From: Parafrankia sp041008525
GTDB taxonomy: Bacteria > Actinomycetota > Actinomycetes > Frankiales > Frankiaceae
Length of the DNA: 64,000 nt
Reading direction: 5' to 3'
NCBI RefSeq assembly: GCF_041008525.1
Contig: NZ_JBFLUG010000005.1
Location: forward strand, 62,001 to 126,000
Shown one piece after another: positions 55,207-63,232 of the stretch. Under the pieces are notes generated by a model. That model was not told where the DNA came from. It worked only from the letters and a program-made list of their open reading frames with translations, and searched no databases. Positions within the stretch are counted from its first letter, which is position 1, and every line of letters starts with the position of its first letter. Made by a program: the position numbers and the translations under genes.

Positions 55207-56587
55207 CGGCGCCCCGCCGCAGGGCGTGGCTGGCGTCGTTGCTGTCATCGGACCAGACGACCGGCTTGCGGCCCGCCGAGCAGGTCTCCGCCGGCGCGAT
55301 GGCGAACCCCTCGTTGTTGTAGTTCGACATGCCGGTCGGACGCGCGTACACCGCGGTGGCGGCGAACCGGCCCTGGGCGTTGACATCCAGCGTCGCGGTG
55401 CGGCCCTGGCAGGTGTCGTCGCAGGCCGCCCACAGGTGGCCGGTCGCCGGCTCGAACTCCAGGTCCATGACGCCCGCGAGACCGCTGGTGATCGTGGCGA
55501 TCCGGGTGTAGCCGCCGCCGGCCTGGTCGAGCGCGTAGGCGTAGACGGTCCCGTTGGCCTCCAACCCGACGAAGTACAGGCCGCTGCCGTGACCCGGGTA
55601 CGCGGCCGGGGTGTAGACGGCTCCGGCATGCTCGTCGTGGAAGCCGTGTGCGGTGAGGTAGGAGTCCGGGATCCACGAGATGGCCTCGAGCCCGCTGTTG
55701 GCCGCCACCGCGGGCAGATCGGCGGTGAGGTTCCACTCCGCGGTCGCGTTCAGCGAGGTCGCCGTGGAGGCGATGTCGTAGCGAAGCACCTTCAGCAGGC
55801 TGGTGCTGTCGCTGCTGTTGTTTCGCTCGGTGGCGACCAGCGCGCCGTCCGGGGTGATGACGACACCTTCCGCGTCGGGGTCGCCGGACCCGTTCGCGTA
55901 ACGCAGGGTCTTCCCGCTCCCCCAGCCGCCGGACGTGTCAGGGGCCCAGTTCGTGCCACTCGGGACGAGACGGTAGAGGCGCCCGGCGCCGTTCTTCACC
56001 GCCCAGAGAACACTGGAGTTCTGGAAGGACAGCCCACTCAGGTTGGTTCCGAAAACGTTCGTGCCGTCCGCGACGGCCACGGCTGAATCGCCGGGCCAGG
56101 CGGTGACCGGAACCGGGCAGGAGTTCGCCGCGCCGCGGGTCGGCACCGTCGTCGTGGCGAAGGCTCCGGTGCCGTCCGGGCACCGCCCGTAGGTCGTCGA
56201 CGCATGCGACGTCCACGAATAGGAGTCCACCAGCGACGTGCCGCCGGCCTGGTACAGACGCACCGAGTCCGAACTGCCGAGGCCGAACTCCGGGTCGACA
56301 TCGAGGACCACCCGGCCGCCGGGCACGAGCGACGTCCCCGACGCGACCGTGAAAGCATGCGAGTTGTCGTTGTCCTTCACGACCCAGTCGGAAATACTCA
56401 CCGACGTCCCGCCGGTGTTCACGAGTTCCACCCAGTCACCGGGCGAACCCCCGCTCGACTCGACCTCGTTGATCCGGATGCTGGCCGGGCCGTCCGCCGA
56501 GGCCGGCAGGACAGACAGGCCGAGCGAGACAAAGGCCAGGAAAACAGCGACGGTCAGTCGCGTTCTTCCACGGGAGGATCCGGACAC
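55190..56587 (-). CDS. Secreted protein with lamin-tail domain and propeller-like C-terminal domain
   Basis: 465 residues. Signal peptide: SSRGRTRLTVAVFLAFVSLGL then cleavage near ASADG. Residues ~35-150 form a lamin-tail (LTD) domain: IRINEVESSGGSPGDWVELVN, VSISDWVVKDNDN and the LDVDPEFGLG-DSVRLYQ pattern are classic. From ~165 to the end is an esterase-like or SdiA-regulated-like beta-propeller, with FQNSSVLWAVKNG, EAISWIPDSYL and VMDLEFEPATGHLWAACDDTC. The GTG at 56587 follows AAGGAG at ideal distance. The 3' end overlaps the small plus-strand gene by 17 bp. Possibly an extracellular phytase-like or DNA-surface protein; unproven. Confidence 0.8.
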   Translation of the reverse strand: MSGSSRGRTRLTVAVFLAFVSLGLSVLPASADGPASIRINEVESSGGSPGDWVELVNTGGTSVSISDWVVKDNDNSHAFTVASGTSLVPGGRVVLDVDPEFGLGSSDSVRLYQAGGTSLVDSYSWTSHASTTYGRCPDGTGAFATTTVPTRGAANSCPVPVTAWPGDSAVAVADGTNVFGTNLSGLSFQNSSVLWAVKNGAGRLYRLVPSGTNWAPDTSGGWGSGKTLRYANGSGDPDAEGVVITPDGALVATERNNSSDSTSLLKVLRYDIASTATSLNATAEWNLTADLPAVAANSGLEAISWIPDSYLTAHGFHDEHAGAVYTPAAYPGHGSGLYFVGLEANGTVYAYALDQAGGGYTRIATITSGLAGVMDLEFEPATGHLWAACDDTCQGRTATLDVNAQGRFAATAVYARPTGMSNYNNEGFAIAPAETCSAGRKPVVWSDDSNDASHALRRGAVTCSG

Positions 56588-56756
56588 GCAGCCACTCCTT
56601 CGCGCGGGGCAGACAGCAGGAGAAAGCACACTGTGCTCACTGCCGAAAGCCTCCCGCGCCCCGCGGACCGGAGCCTGAACCCGCGGCCAACACGACCCGC
56701 AGTCTGGATGACCACGCGTCACGGCGACGCAGGGTCGGCCCGTCAGGTTCGGCCCG

Positions 56757-57113
56757 TCAGGCCCGCTGGTTGCGACGCTGCTCGCGACGAGCCCGGGCGC
56801 CAGGCGGCGTCTGCGGGACCTCGTCGGCGCGGCTCGTCAGGTGCTTGTGGCGGTAGCCGCGCTCGTCCAGCCACGCCAGCACGCGGGTCTCACCCCGCGC
56901 TGCCACCGCGGCCGCTTCAGCGTCGGCGGTTATCTCGAACCGGAAGGTGAAGAACGGCCGGGCGTCGATCTCGTAGGTGAGGGTGCCTTCGGGGGTGAAG
57001 GCGGCGCACAACGGTTCATGCTCCGCGGCGTGCGCCGCCAGGTCGGCACGCTGCTCTGCCGTGAGATCGGCGAAGGCGCCGCGGACGATGACTCGGAAGG
57101 TTCGGGCGCTCAC
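56757..57113 (-). CDS. DUF6204 family protein
   Basis: 118 residues. It matches the small DUF6204 proteins of streptomycetes and relatives: TFRVIVRGAFADLTAEQRADL, EHEPLCAAFTPEGTLTYE, the FTFRFEI strand, and the basic Cys-free tail GARARREQRRNQ. Alternating strands and helices suggest a ferredoxin-like fold; no function is known. The GTG at 57113 follows GTGGGG; the longer ORF upstream is not conserved. It is 49 bp downstream of the LLM oxidoreductase gene, both leftward, and may be cotranscribed. Confidence 0.8.
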   Translation of the reverse strand: MSARTFRVIVRGAFADLTAEQRADLAAHAAEHEPLCAAFTPEGTLTYEIDARPFFTFRFEITADAEAAAVAARGETRVLAWLDERGYRHKHLTSRADEVPQTPPGARARREQRRNQRA

Positions 57114-57162
57114 TGGCCCCACGGAACCATCCCAACGCGTTCCTGTCCACGGAATTTCGGGG

Positions 57163-58065
57163 TCAGGACAGCAGGGCCTCAGCATATCGGCGCAACAACC
57201 CACCGAAAGGACCGGAACCCGCGTCGCCACCGGCGTCACCGGTGATACGCAGGACAACCTGGTCAGCTCCGGCAGCGTGGTACTCGCGGACGCGGGCGAC
57301 AATGGAGTCGACGTCTCCCCAGGCGGTCACCGCGTCGAGAAACCTCGGTGCAAGGCCGTCGATCTCCGGCTCCGTGAATCCCATGCGGAGGAAACTGCGC
57401 CGGTAGCCAGGTGTGGTGACGAAGAACCGCAGGCTCTCCGCTGCCGTCGCCCGCGCGCTGTCCGGATCGGCCTCGGGAATCACCGCCACCAGCACCGCCA
57501 GCGCCGGGCCTGCACCGAGAGTCGCCCGTGCCTGCCTCACGTAATCCGGAGTGACCAGGTAGGGGTAGGCGCCGGACGCCCGCTCACGGGCCAGTGTGAG
57601 GACGGCCGGACCGAGCGCGGCAAGAACCCGCGAGGACGCGGGCACGATTCCAGCACTGGTTCCGGCCTCACGCCCGTCCAGGATGTCGAGATAGGCGTTG
57701 AGGGTCCGCAACGGCCGGGGCCCGTGCGCGCCGCCGAGACCGACCACGAACCGGCCGGGGAACGACTCCTCGAGCTCCGCGTAGGTACGCGCCACCTCGG
57801 CCGCCGGCACCACGTCCACCGGGATGATGCCGCTGGCCACCTGGATCTGCCCCGTCGCCCGCACGACCCGGTCGATGACGGGCAGGTTGTTGCCCTGGCC
57901 ACCCGCCAGCCACACCGTCGAGTAGCCGGCCGCCTCCGCCTCCCGCGCGAGATCGACCTCCGCGCCGGGAAGGCCCGGTGCGAGCCCGGAGGCCGCGATG
58001 CCGATGGGTCCGAGAGTCACCACGCTCCGCACAACCGGCAGCCGTCCGTCCGTGTTCCCCGCCAT
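57163..58065 (-). CDS. LLM-class (luciferase-like) F420-dependent oxidoreductase, TIGR03620-like
   Basis: 300 residues, TIM barrel of the bacterial luciferase superfamily. GLPGAEVDLAREAEAAGYSTVWLAGGQGNN, the IQVASGIIPVDV strand, FVVGLGGAHGPRPLR and the ALGPAVLTLARERASGAYPYLVTP segment are those of actinobacterial F420-dependent LLM enzymes, the last being characteristic of the TIGR03620 group. Substrate is unknown. I prefer the ATG at 58065 to a GTG at 58089. It follows the hypothetical gene at 58103 by 37 bp on the same strand. Confidence 0.88.
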   Translation of the reverse strand: MAGNTDGRLPVVRSVVTLGPIGIAASGLAPGLPGAEVDLAREAEAAGYSTVWLAGGQGNNLPVIDRVVRATGQIQVASGIIPVDVVPAAEVARTYAELEESFPGRFVVGLGGAHGPRPLRTLNAYLDILDGREAGTSAGIVPASSRVLAALGPAVLTLARERASGAYPYLVTPDYVRQARATLGAGPALAVLVAVIPEADPDSARATAAESLRFFVTTPGYRRSFLRMGFTEPEIDGLAPRFLDAVTAWGDVDSIVARVREYHAAGADQVVLRITGDAGGDAGSGPFGGLLRRYAEALLS

Positions 58066-58102
58066 CGGCCCACAGGGCGCGGCCGTCACGTCCGTCGATC
58101 TG

Positions 58103-58636
58103 TCAGCGAGGCGAAGCGGCCTCGAAAGCAGCCTTCAGCTGTTCGCGACACGCTCGCCGAACGATGCTCCTCAGCTGTTCTGTGGCTCGACCCCAGTCGG
58201 CATCCCATTCCTCCTCGAGGAGGTACAACGAGCCCAGAGGCGGACTCGTCACGGACTCGTCAAACCAGGGATCAGCGATCTCATAGACCTTGCCGACCAG
58301 CCATCGCTCGGTAGCAAGACCGTCAGCCATCAGCCGGGCAGCCGCGGTGAAGGCCGTCATCGCGGCCGCCCGGCGGCAGGAGCACTCCGCTGCCCCGATG
58401 TCAATATGCAGCGGGCCGCATTCGAGCAGCGCCGCTTCGACGAGATCGCGAACGCTGGCAGGATCCTTCCCACTGAGCCCGGCGAGTTCGGTGAGAGCCT
58501 CACCCCCGTAGCCAGCGGCAAGCCAGTGCGCGGCCCAGAACGGAACCCGCTCCGTCGGCAGGTCTCCGAGAATCAGCCATGCCGCGACCAGATCCGGGGA
58601 CGGGACTGCTGCGCCAAGATCGATCATCGGATCCAT
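58103..58636 (-). CDS. Hypothetical protein, partner of the Clp_N-like gene
   Basis: 177 residues, mostly helical, no recognised domain. It contains three Cys close together (ECGPLHIDI and ECSCRR), Trp-rich patches (FWAAHWLAAGYGGEAL; WDADWGRATEQLR) and an acidic middle. LAAGYGGEALTELAGLSG-DPASVRDLV resembles small helical adaptor proteins seen in actinobacteria. It starts one base after the stop of the Clp_N-like gene, so the two are almost certainly cotranscribed and may act together. ATG at 58636. Confidence 0.7.
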   Translation of the reverse strand: MDPMIDLGAAVPSPDLVAAWLILGDLPTERVPFWAAHWLAAGYGGEALTELAGLSGKDPASVRDLVEAALLECGPLHIDIGAAECSCRRAAAMTAFTAAARLMADGLATERWLVGKVYEIADPWFDESVTSPPLGSLYLLEEEWDADWGRATEQLRSIVRRACREQLKAAFEAASPR

Positions 58637-58637
58637 C

Positions 58638-59330
58638 TCAGCTGGCCCCGCCCTGCTTCACCTCAGCGAGAAGCTCATGGAGGTCAATTCCCTCCTCCGC
58701 ATGCACCCGGCACCGGGTGTTCTCCACGTCCCCTGGGAAGTAGTTGAAGGCCCACCGCCATTCGGACCCGGGCGGATGACGTTCGCGCAGCAGAGCGAGG
58801 AACGGTTCGACGAGCCCGACGACGTCGATGTGGTGCTGGCCGCGCCAGGGATGGTGCTGGGGCGCCCCGGCCTCAGGGACCCGTGCGCCCCGTCGCCGGA
58901 GTTCCGCGACGATCGCCTCCGCCGAGGTACCGAGGTCTACGAGCAGCCCGCCGACGAGGTTCGCATCCGCGTAGAGCACGGCGAGAAGCCAGTGCTCAAG
59001 TTCGGTCTCCTGGTGACCCCACGCGAACGCCAGGCCTTCCGCCCGCCCCTTGACCTCATGCGCGCTGGGGCCGAGGTACAGCACTCCACCTCTGTCGCGC
59101 CCCGCCTGCTCCGGGAAGTATCCGAGCTGCTCGGACCGCATCCGGACACGCTCGGCGAGAACGGCGCGGATGCGCTCAGGAGTGACGCCGAGCTCAGCCA
59201 ACACATCGCGGACCCCGGAGGCCTCGGCCGCGAGGGTCAGCAGAATATCGACTCCGTCGACGGAACTGCCACCGAGCTGCTGGACCTGTGTAAACGCATG
59301 CTGAATGACGGTCACGGATGTCCGGTCCAT
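58638..59330 (-). CDS. Stand-alone double Clp_N-like repeat protein
   Basis: 230 residues. Two copies of the helical Clp N-terminal repeat are visible: ~10-60 (HAFTQVQQLGGSSVDGVDIL then GVTPERIRAVL) and ~90-148 (ALAFAWGHQ-like AFAWGHQETELEHWLLAVL then GTSAEAIVAELRRRG). No AAA+ domain follows; instead ~80 residues (PWRGQHHIDVVGLVEPFLAL, WRWAFNYFPGDVENTRCRVH) end the protein. Clp_N repeats in ClpC/ClpA bind adaptors and substrates, so this may be an adaptor or decoy for a Clp protease. The next gene starts one base after its stop. ATG at 59330. Confidence 0.72.
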   Translation of the reverse strand: MDRTSVTVIQHAFTQVQQLGGSSVDGVDILLTLAAEASGVRDVLAELGVTPERIRAVLAERVRMRSEQLGYFPEQAGRDRGGVLYLGPSAHEVKGRAEGLAFAWGHQETELEHWLLAVLYADANLVGGLLVDLGTSAEAIVAELRRRGARVPEAGAPQHHPWRGQHHIDVVGLVEPFLALLRERHPPGSEWRWAFNYFPGDVENTRCRVHAEEGIDLHELLAEVKQGGAS

Positions 59331-59439
59331 AGAAGCACGCTACCGTATTTTCGTTCTTCTATCTGTTCGCGAGTTCGTCGATCCACCCGCTGTCCTTGCA
59401 TCCATCTGTCCCTGTATCGCGAAGGGCTCCGGTCTGCCG

Positions 59440-59637
59440 ATGGCGACTCTGATCCGCGCCCTCGACTCCGGCATCAGGAAGGAGTACAGCGTCTTTCGCC
59501 TGGTCGGTCTGGACGACGTCGCGATCATGGTCGGTTCGTCGGAACGCACCGAGCCGCGGCACACCCTGCACCCGGCCGACTTCCCGACCAACGCCGGTCA
59601 GGCGTCACCGGGAATGGCGCTGCGCACCTGGCTGTGA
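59440..59637 (+). CDS. Small ORF of uncertain status, possibly a gene remnant
   Basis: 65 residues from the ATG at 59440 (the frame is open from 59305). Third positions are almost all G or C, as in real genes here, yet I see no domain and no proper ribosome site. It reads MATLIRALDSGIRKEYSVFR and ends in GMALRTWL. The part upstream of 59440 is A+T-richer with poor codon use. It could be a short gene or the tail of a decayed longer one. Confidence 0.35.
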   Translation: MATLIRALDSGIRKEYSVFRLVGLDDVAIMVGSSERTEPRHTLHPADFPTNAGQASPGMALRTWL

Positions 59638-59731
59638 CCGGACCCCCGGGAACTGGGCGCCACCCCGGCCGGCGCGCTGCGGACCGAGCTCGCATGCGGG
59701 GCCCGGGATGCCCTCAGCCGCACCGGCACCG

Positions 59732-59756
59732 GCATATATCGATCGTCGGTATATGC
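59732..59756. promoter_or_regulatory. Palindromic operator in front of padR
   Basis: GCATATA (59732-59738) and TATATGC (59750-59756) are a perfect inverted repeat around 11 bases, in otherwise G+C-rich DNA. TATATG could be the -10 element, giving a transcript that starts at or just before the GTG at 59764. Autoregulation by PadR is the likely use. Confidence 0.6.
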
Positions 59757-59763
59757 TGGTGAA

Positions 59764-60108
59764 GTGGGTATCGAGGACATCCGCGAGCCGACCTTCCTGG
59801 TCCTCGCGGCACTCGCTGACGGGGCCAAACACGGGTACGCGGTGATTCGGGAGGTCAAGGCCATCTCCGACAGCCGGGTGACGCTGCGGGCGGGCACCCT
59901 CTACGCCGCTCTCGGCCGGCTGGCCGACCAGGGGCTGGTGCGCCAGAGCGGCGAGGAGGTGGTCGACGGGCGGCTCCGGCGCTACTACGACCTCACCGAC
60001 GCCGGCGTCGAGGTTCTTGCCGCGCAGGCCGCCCGCCTGCGACAGAACGCCGCCGAGGCCGACCGCCGACTTCGCACACGGGCTCGTCCAGTGCAGGCAC
60101 CGGCATGA
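59764..60108 (+). CDS. PadR family transcriptional regulator
   Basis: 114 residues. Winged-helix PadR domain: FLVLAALADGAKHGYAVIREV, the recognition-helix region VTLRAGTLYAALGRLADQGLV and the wing RRYYDLTDAGVEVL. The long C-terminal dimer helix is short here (AAQAARLRQNAAEADRRL), as in the PadR-s1 group. The GTG at 59764 lacks a ribosome site; the -10-like TATATG just upstream suggests a leaderless mRNA. Its stop overlaps the next start by four bases (ATGA), pairing it with a membrane protein, the usual arrangement. Confidence 0.93.
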   Translation: MGIEDIREPTFLVLAALADGAKHGYAVIREVKAISDSRVTLRAGTLYAALGRLADQGLVRQSGEEVVDGRLRRYYDLTDAGVEVLAAQAARLRQNAAEADRRLRTRARPVQAPA

Positions 60109-61220
60109 CGGCCCCGCGGCTCGAGATCGTCTACCGCCGCCTGCTGAGGTGCTACCCACCCAGGTGGCAGCAGCAGCACGCGGACGAGGTCGTCGCCACG
60201 CTCCTGGACGTCGCCGACGCGGAGGGACGCACCAGACCGAGTCCCGGCGAAGCCGCGAACCTGCTCGCCCATGGCCTCGCCGCCAGGTTCGGCGCCTCGC
60301 TGGGCCTGCTGCCCGAAACGGTACGGAACCGCGTCGCGGCCCTGGCGTTCGCTTCCGTCGCCACACTCTCCTGCACCCTTTTCGTCGTGGCCGAGGTGCT
60401 GCCCGGGCCGTTGCCGGTCGACAGGGGTTACCGGCGGGACGGGTCTGGTCTGAGCTTCGGCCCGTTCGTCACCATGGGCGCGGCCCTCTATCCCCTGCCG
60501 GTCCTCGCCTTCGTCGCGGCCGCGGCGAAGGCCCGCCGCGTCGCCCGCGCCATGCTGGGGCTCACCTGCCTCGCGGTCCTCACGATTCTTGTGGTGCCGC
60601 TGGCCACTCCTTCGATGGACGCCGAACGGCCGCAGTTGTATCTGCTCGTCGTGCTGGGCCTGCTGGCAGTGCTGGCGGCGGGCGGATACTCGGCGGGAGT
60701 TTCCCGCCGCGACCTGTTCGGCGCCGTGGCGCTACACGGCCTGCTCCTCGCGGGTGCGACAGCTCTCAGCGTGTCGTTGTTCCGCCGGGCCCACCCCGGT
60801 GCCCACTGGAACTGGCCTCTTCACGCCTATCGTGGCTACGGCGGCCTGCTCGACACCGTCGAGATGATCGTGCCGGCCGTCGTCGCTGTCGGGGCTCTCC
60901 TCGCGACCGCGGCCAGCGTGCGGCGACCCGGCTGGATCGTGGCAGTCTTCGCCATCAGCGGAATCTGGTCGCTTCTCCCGATCGCGGATTCGATCCGCTA
61001 CGGCCGCTGGTCCTGGGAGAACACCTACGCCGGGCTCGGATTCCTGTTCGTCTTCGGGCTCATCGCCCTGGCGGCGGTCGTCGATCTCTTCCGCGCGGCC
61101 GGGCTGAAGGTCGTGCGGACCTCGGATCTGCCGCACAACACTTCTGGCTCACCGGCCCGGGCCGAGCCGAACACCTTCACCACGAGGTCGACGCTGCCGG
61201 GCCCGCCGCCAGCACCGTAA
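60105..61220 (+). CDS. PadR-linked multi-TM membrane protein
   Basis: 371 residues. The N-terminal ~60 residues are cytoplasmic with RLLRCYPPRWQQQHADEVVATLLD, a motif common to membrane proteins that follow padR genes in actinobacteria. Eight or so TM helices follow (~80-340). No transport signature is seen. Coupled to padR by an ATGA overlap, so PadR probably controls it. Its last 72 bp overlap the convergent lnt gene on the other strand; the tail (PHNTSGSPARAEPNTFTTRS) is low in structure and may be dispensable. Confidence 0.8.
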   Translation: MTAPRLEIVYRRLLRCYPPRWQQQHADEVVATLLDVADAEGRTRPSPGEAANLLAHGLAARFGASLGLLPETVRNRVAALAFASVATLSCTLFVVAEVLPGPLPVDRGYRRDGSGLSFGPFVTMGAALYPLPVLAFVAAAAKARRVARAMLGLTCLAVLTILVVPLATPSMDAERPQLYLLVVLGLLAVLAAGGYSAGVSRRDLFGAVALHGLLLAGATALSVSLFRRAHPGAHWNWPLHAYRGYGGLLDTVEMIVPAVVAVGALLATAASVRRPGWIVAVFAISGIWSLLPIADSIRYGRWSWENTYAGLGFLFVFGLIALAAVVDLFRAAGLKVVRTSDLPHNTSGSPARAEPNTFTTRSTLPGPPPAP

Positions 61221-62900
61221 AGCCCTGGCCTCGTCACTCGAACAACGCGATCGGTACCGGCGGAGTGCCCGCACCGCGGCACCGAGTGCGACGGCCGCGA
61301 CGACGGCGAGCGAGCCGCGCGGTACCCAGTCGCCGAGGCAGCCGTACAGGGTGCGGGTCGCACCGGCCAGCGGCAGGTCGACGACGTAGGCGCCGCGCTC
61401 GTCCGTGCCCAGGCGGAACAGCTGCCGGCCCGAGGCGTCGAAGGCAGTGGACACGCCGGTCAGCGTGGCGTGCAGGACGGGCCGCCCCGACTCCACCGCC
61501 CGCAGCGCAGCCAGGCTCGCATGCTGGTCGGGTGCCCAGCTGTCCTGGAATGTCGAGGTGGCCGACTGGACGACGATCACATCCGCGCCGTCGTTCGCCA
61601 GATGGCGGGCCAGGTCCGGGAAGGCCGACTCGAAGCAGACCAACGGACCGAGCCGGACCGTCCTGCCGTTCAGTTCCCCTGCGTCGAGCACGGTGAGCCG
61701 GTCACCCCTGCGGCGGTTCTCGGCGGCCGCCTCGGTCACTGCGGTCAGCCAGCCGAGGACGGGACGCAGCGGGATGTACTCCCCGAAGGGCACCAGCCGC
61801 ATCTTGTCGTACCGCCCGCGCGGGCCGTCCGGGCCGACCAGTACCGCCGACTTGTAGATCCCCCCGCCCCCGTCGTCGGGGCTGGCGTCCTCGCCGGCAC
61901 GACGCGCGTCGGTGTTGACCAGGATCTGGACACCGAGCGCACGGGACAGCTCCTCGATCTGGCGCAGCCGTGCCTGATCATCGACGAGGTCGAACCCGAC
62001 GCTGCTCTCCCCCCACACGACCAGGTCGACTCCGGCGCCGGCCAGGGTCCTGGTGGCCCCCACACCGTCGGTGAACCGCGCGTCGGCACCGTGGACGACG
62101 CCTGGCTGGACGACGCCGACAGTAAGCGTGCCGGTGGTGGTCGGGGTGGGGATGGCCGCCGCGCATGCCACCATCGTGGTGACGAGGAGGCCGGCGGCGA
62201 GCGCGGGGCCGGCCCGCCGCCAGTCCCGGGACGGTCCCCGCCGCGGCGACCGCGCGCCTGGCATGACCGCGGCGGCCACCAGCAGGTTGACGGCGGCGAG
62301 CAGGAAGCTCAGCAGCCATGCCCCGCCGACGGCGGCCAGCGGCAGGACCGGTCGGGCATTCCACTGGCTGGCACCGAGCAGCGCCCAGGGCCCGCCAAAG
62401 CCCTCCCACGACCGGACGAACTCGCCGACCACCCAGACAGACGGGACGACCAGCACCCAGCCGAGACGGCACACCCCGGGCAGGCGGGGGGGCAGTCGCG
62501 GGCGCAGCGCCGTCCAGACCAGGACGCCCCACGGCATCCAGGTGGCGCCGAGCGCCAAACCGAGGACGACGAGAAACGGACCGGTGGTGGGCGCCAGCCA
62601 GTAACAGGTCGCCACAAAGAACCCGGTGCCGCTGCACCAGGCACGGATCGCGGCCTCCCGCCAGCCGACAGCTGCCACGATCACCAGGGTTGCCGGCACC
62701 AGTCCGACGAGACCGACCGGCCACGCCGACGGCACGGGGAACGCCACCGCGGGCACCGCCCCGAACAACGCGGACAGCACCCGGTACCGCCACCTGGCCC
62801 GCCGGGTCGGCACCAGCCACGCATGCTCGCCCGCGCCGCCGCGGGCTGCCTGGTCAGGAGCCGCGCCGACGGGCACGGGGCGGCCGGTGCCGTTGGCCAT
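61149..62900 (-). CDS. lnt: Apolipoprotein N-acyltransferase
   Basis: 583 residues. It N-acylates the diacylglyceryl-Cys of lipoproteins. About six N-terminal TM helices (~40-260) precede an outer nitrilase-like domain whose triad is intact: Glu298 (WGESSVGFD), Lys366 (YDKMRLVPFGEYIPLRP) and Cys422 (VCFESAFPDLARH). TSTFQDSWAPDQHASLAALR is also typical. A last TM helix (~545) and a ~30-residue basic tail end the protein. The ATG at 62900 is chosen over an upstream ORF start at 62996. The 3' end overlaps the PadR-linked gene by 72 bp. Confidence 0.93.
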   Translation of the reverse strand: MANGTGRPVPVGAAPDQAARGGAGEHAWLVPTRRARWRYRVLSALFGAVPAVAFPVPSAWPVGLVGLVPATLVIVAAVGWREAAIRAWCSGTGFFVATCYWLAPTTGPFLVVLGLALGATWMPWGVLVWTALRPRLPPRLPGVCRLGWVLVVPSVWVVGEFVRSWEGFGGPWALLGASQWNARPVLPLAAVGGAWLLSFLLAAVNLLVAAAVMPGARSPRRGPSRDWRRAGPALAAGLLVTTMVACAAAIPTPTTTGTLTVGVVQPGVVHGADARFTDGVGATRTLAGAGVDLVVWGESSVGFDLVDDQARLRQIEELSRALGVQILVNTDARRAGEDASPDDGGGGIYKSAVLVGPDGPRGRYDKMRLVPFGEYIPLRPVLGWLTAVTEAAAENRRRGDRLTVLDAGELNGRTVRLGPLVCFESAFPDLARHLANDGADVIVVQSATSTFQDSWAPDQHASLAALRAVESGRPVLHATLTGVSTAFDASGRQLFRLGTDERGAYVVDLPLAGATRTLYGCLGDWVPRGSLAVVAAVALGAAVRALRRYRSRCSSDEARALRCWRRARQRRPRGEGVRLGPGR

Positions 62901-63232
62901 ATCTCGATGATGCTGCCTGGTCCGGCGACGTGCGCCCGCAGAAGCCGTCCGGCCCTCCCTCGCCGCACGATGTGAGTTCGGCTTGCCTGACGGCATCAGC
63001 TGGCCTCACCACGGCCGACTCCCCCACCCTCCACCACTGGCTGACCCACGCCAGTGGGAGCGTCAGCGTGCCGGCCCGGCGGCGCATCGGCCCGGCGGCC
63101 CATCAGCCCGGCGGCGCATCAGCCCGGCGGCGCACCAGCCGGTCCCCGGGACGTCCGCGGCGCCGTGGTTGGGTCTCACCATGGCTGATCGTCGCCGCCT
63201 GGGCGTTGCGACCTGATGGGAGGTGGTTCGTG
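62901..63232. other. Intergenic region with 16-bp repeat array
   Basis: 332 bp between the divergent lnt and acetyltransferase genes. Short frames are open because of the repeats but show no protein likeness. It contains the four-copy array (63072-63135) and must hold both promoters. Confidence 0.55.
63072..63135. repeat. Four-copy 16-bp tandem repeat upstream of the acetyltransferase
   Basis: CGGCCCGGCGGCGCAT, CGGCCCGGCGGCCCAT, CAGCCCGGCGGCGCAT and CAGCCCGGCGGCGCAC, head to tail, with a broken fifth (CAGCCGGTC). The array ends about 98 bp before the gene start. Confidence 0.9.

Larger units (their letters stand above)
59331..59763. other. Intergenic region between Clp_N-like and padR genes
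   Basis: 433 bp between divergent genes. The left end (59331-59400) is less G+C-rich and should hold the leftward Clp_N-like promoter; the small ORF fills 59440-59637; the right end has the padR operator. Nothing else was seen. Confidence 0.5.
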
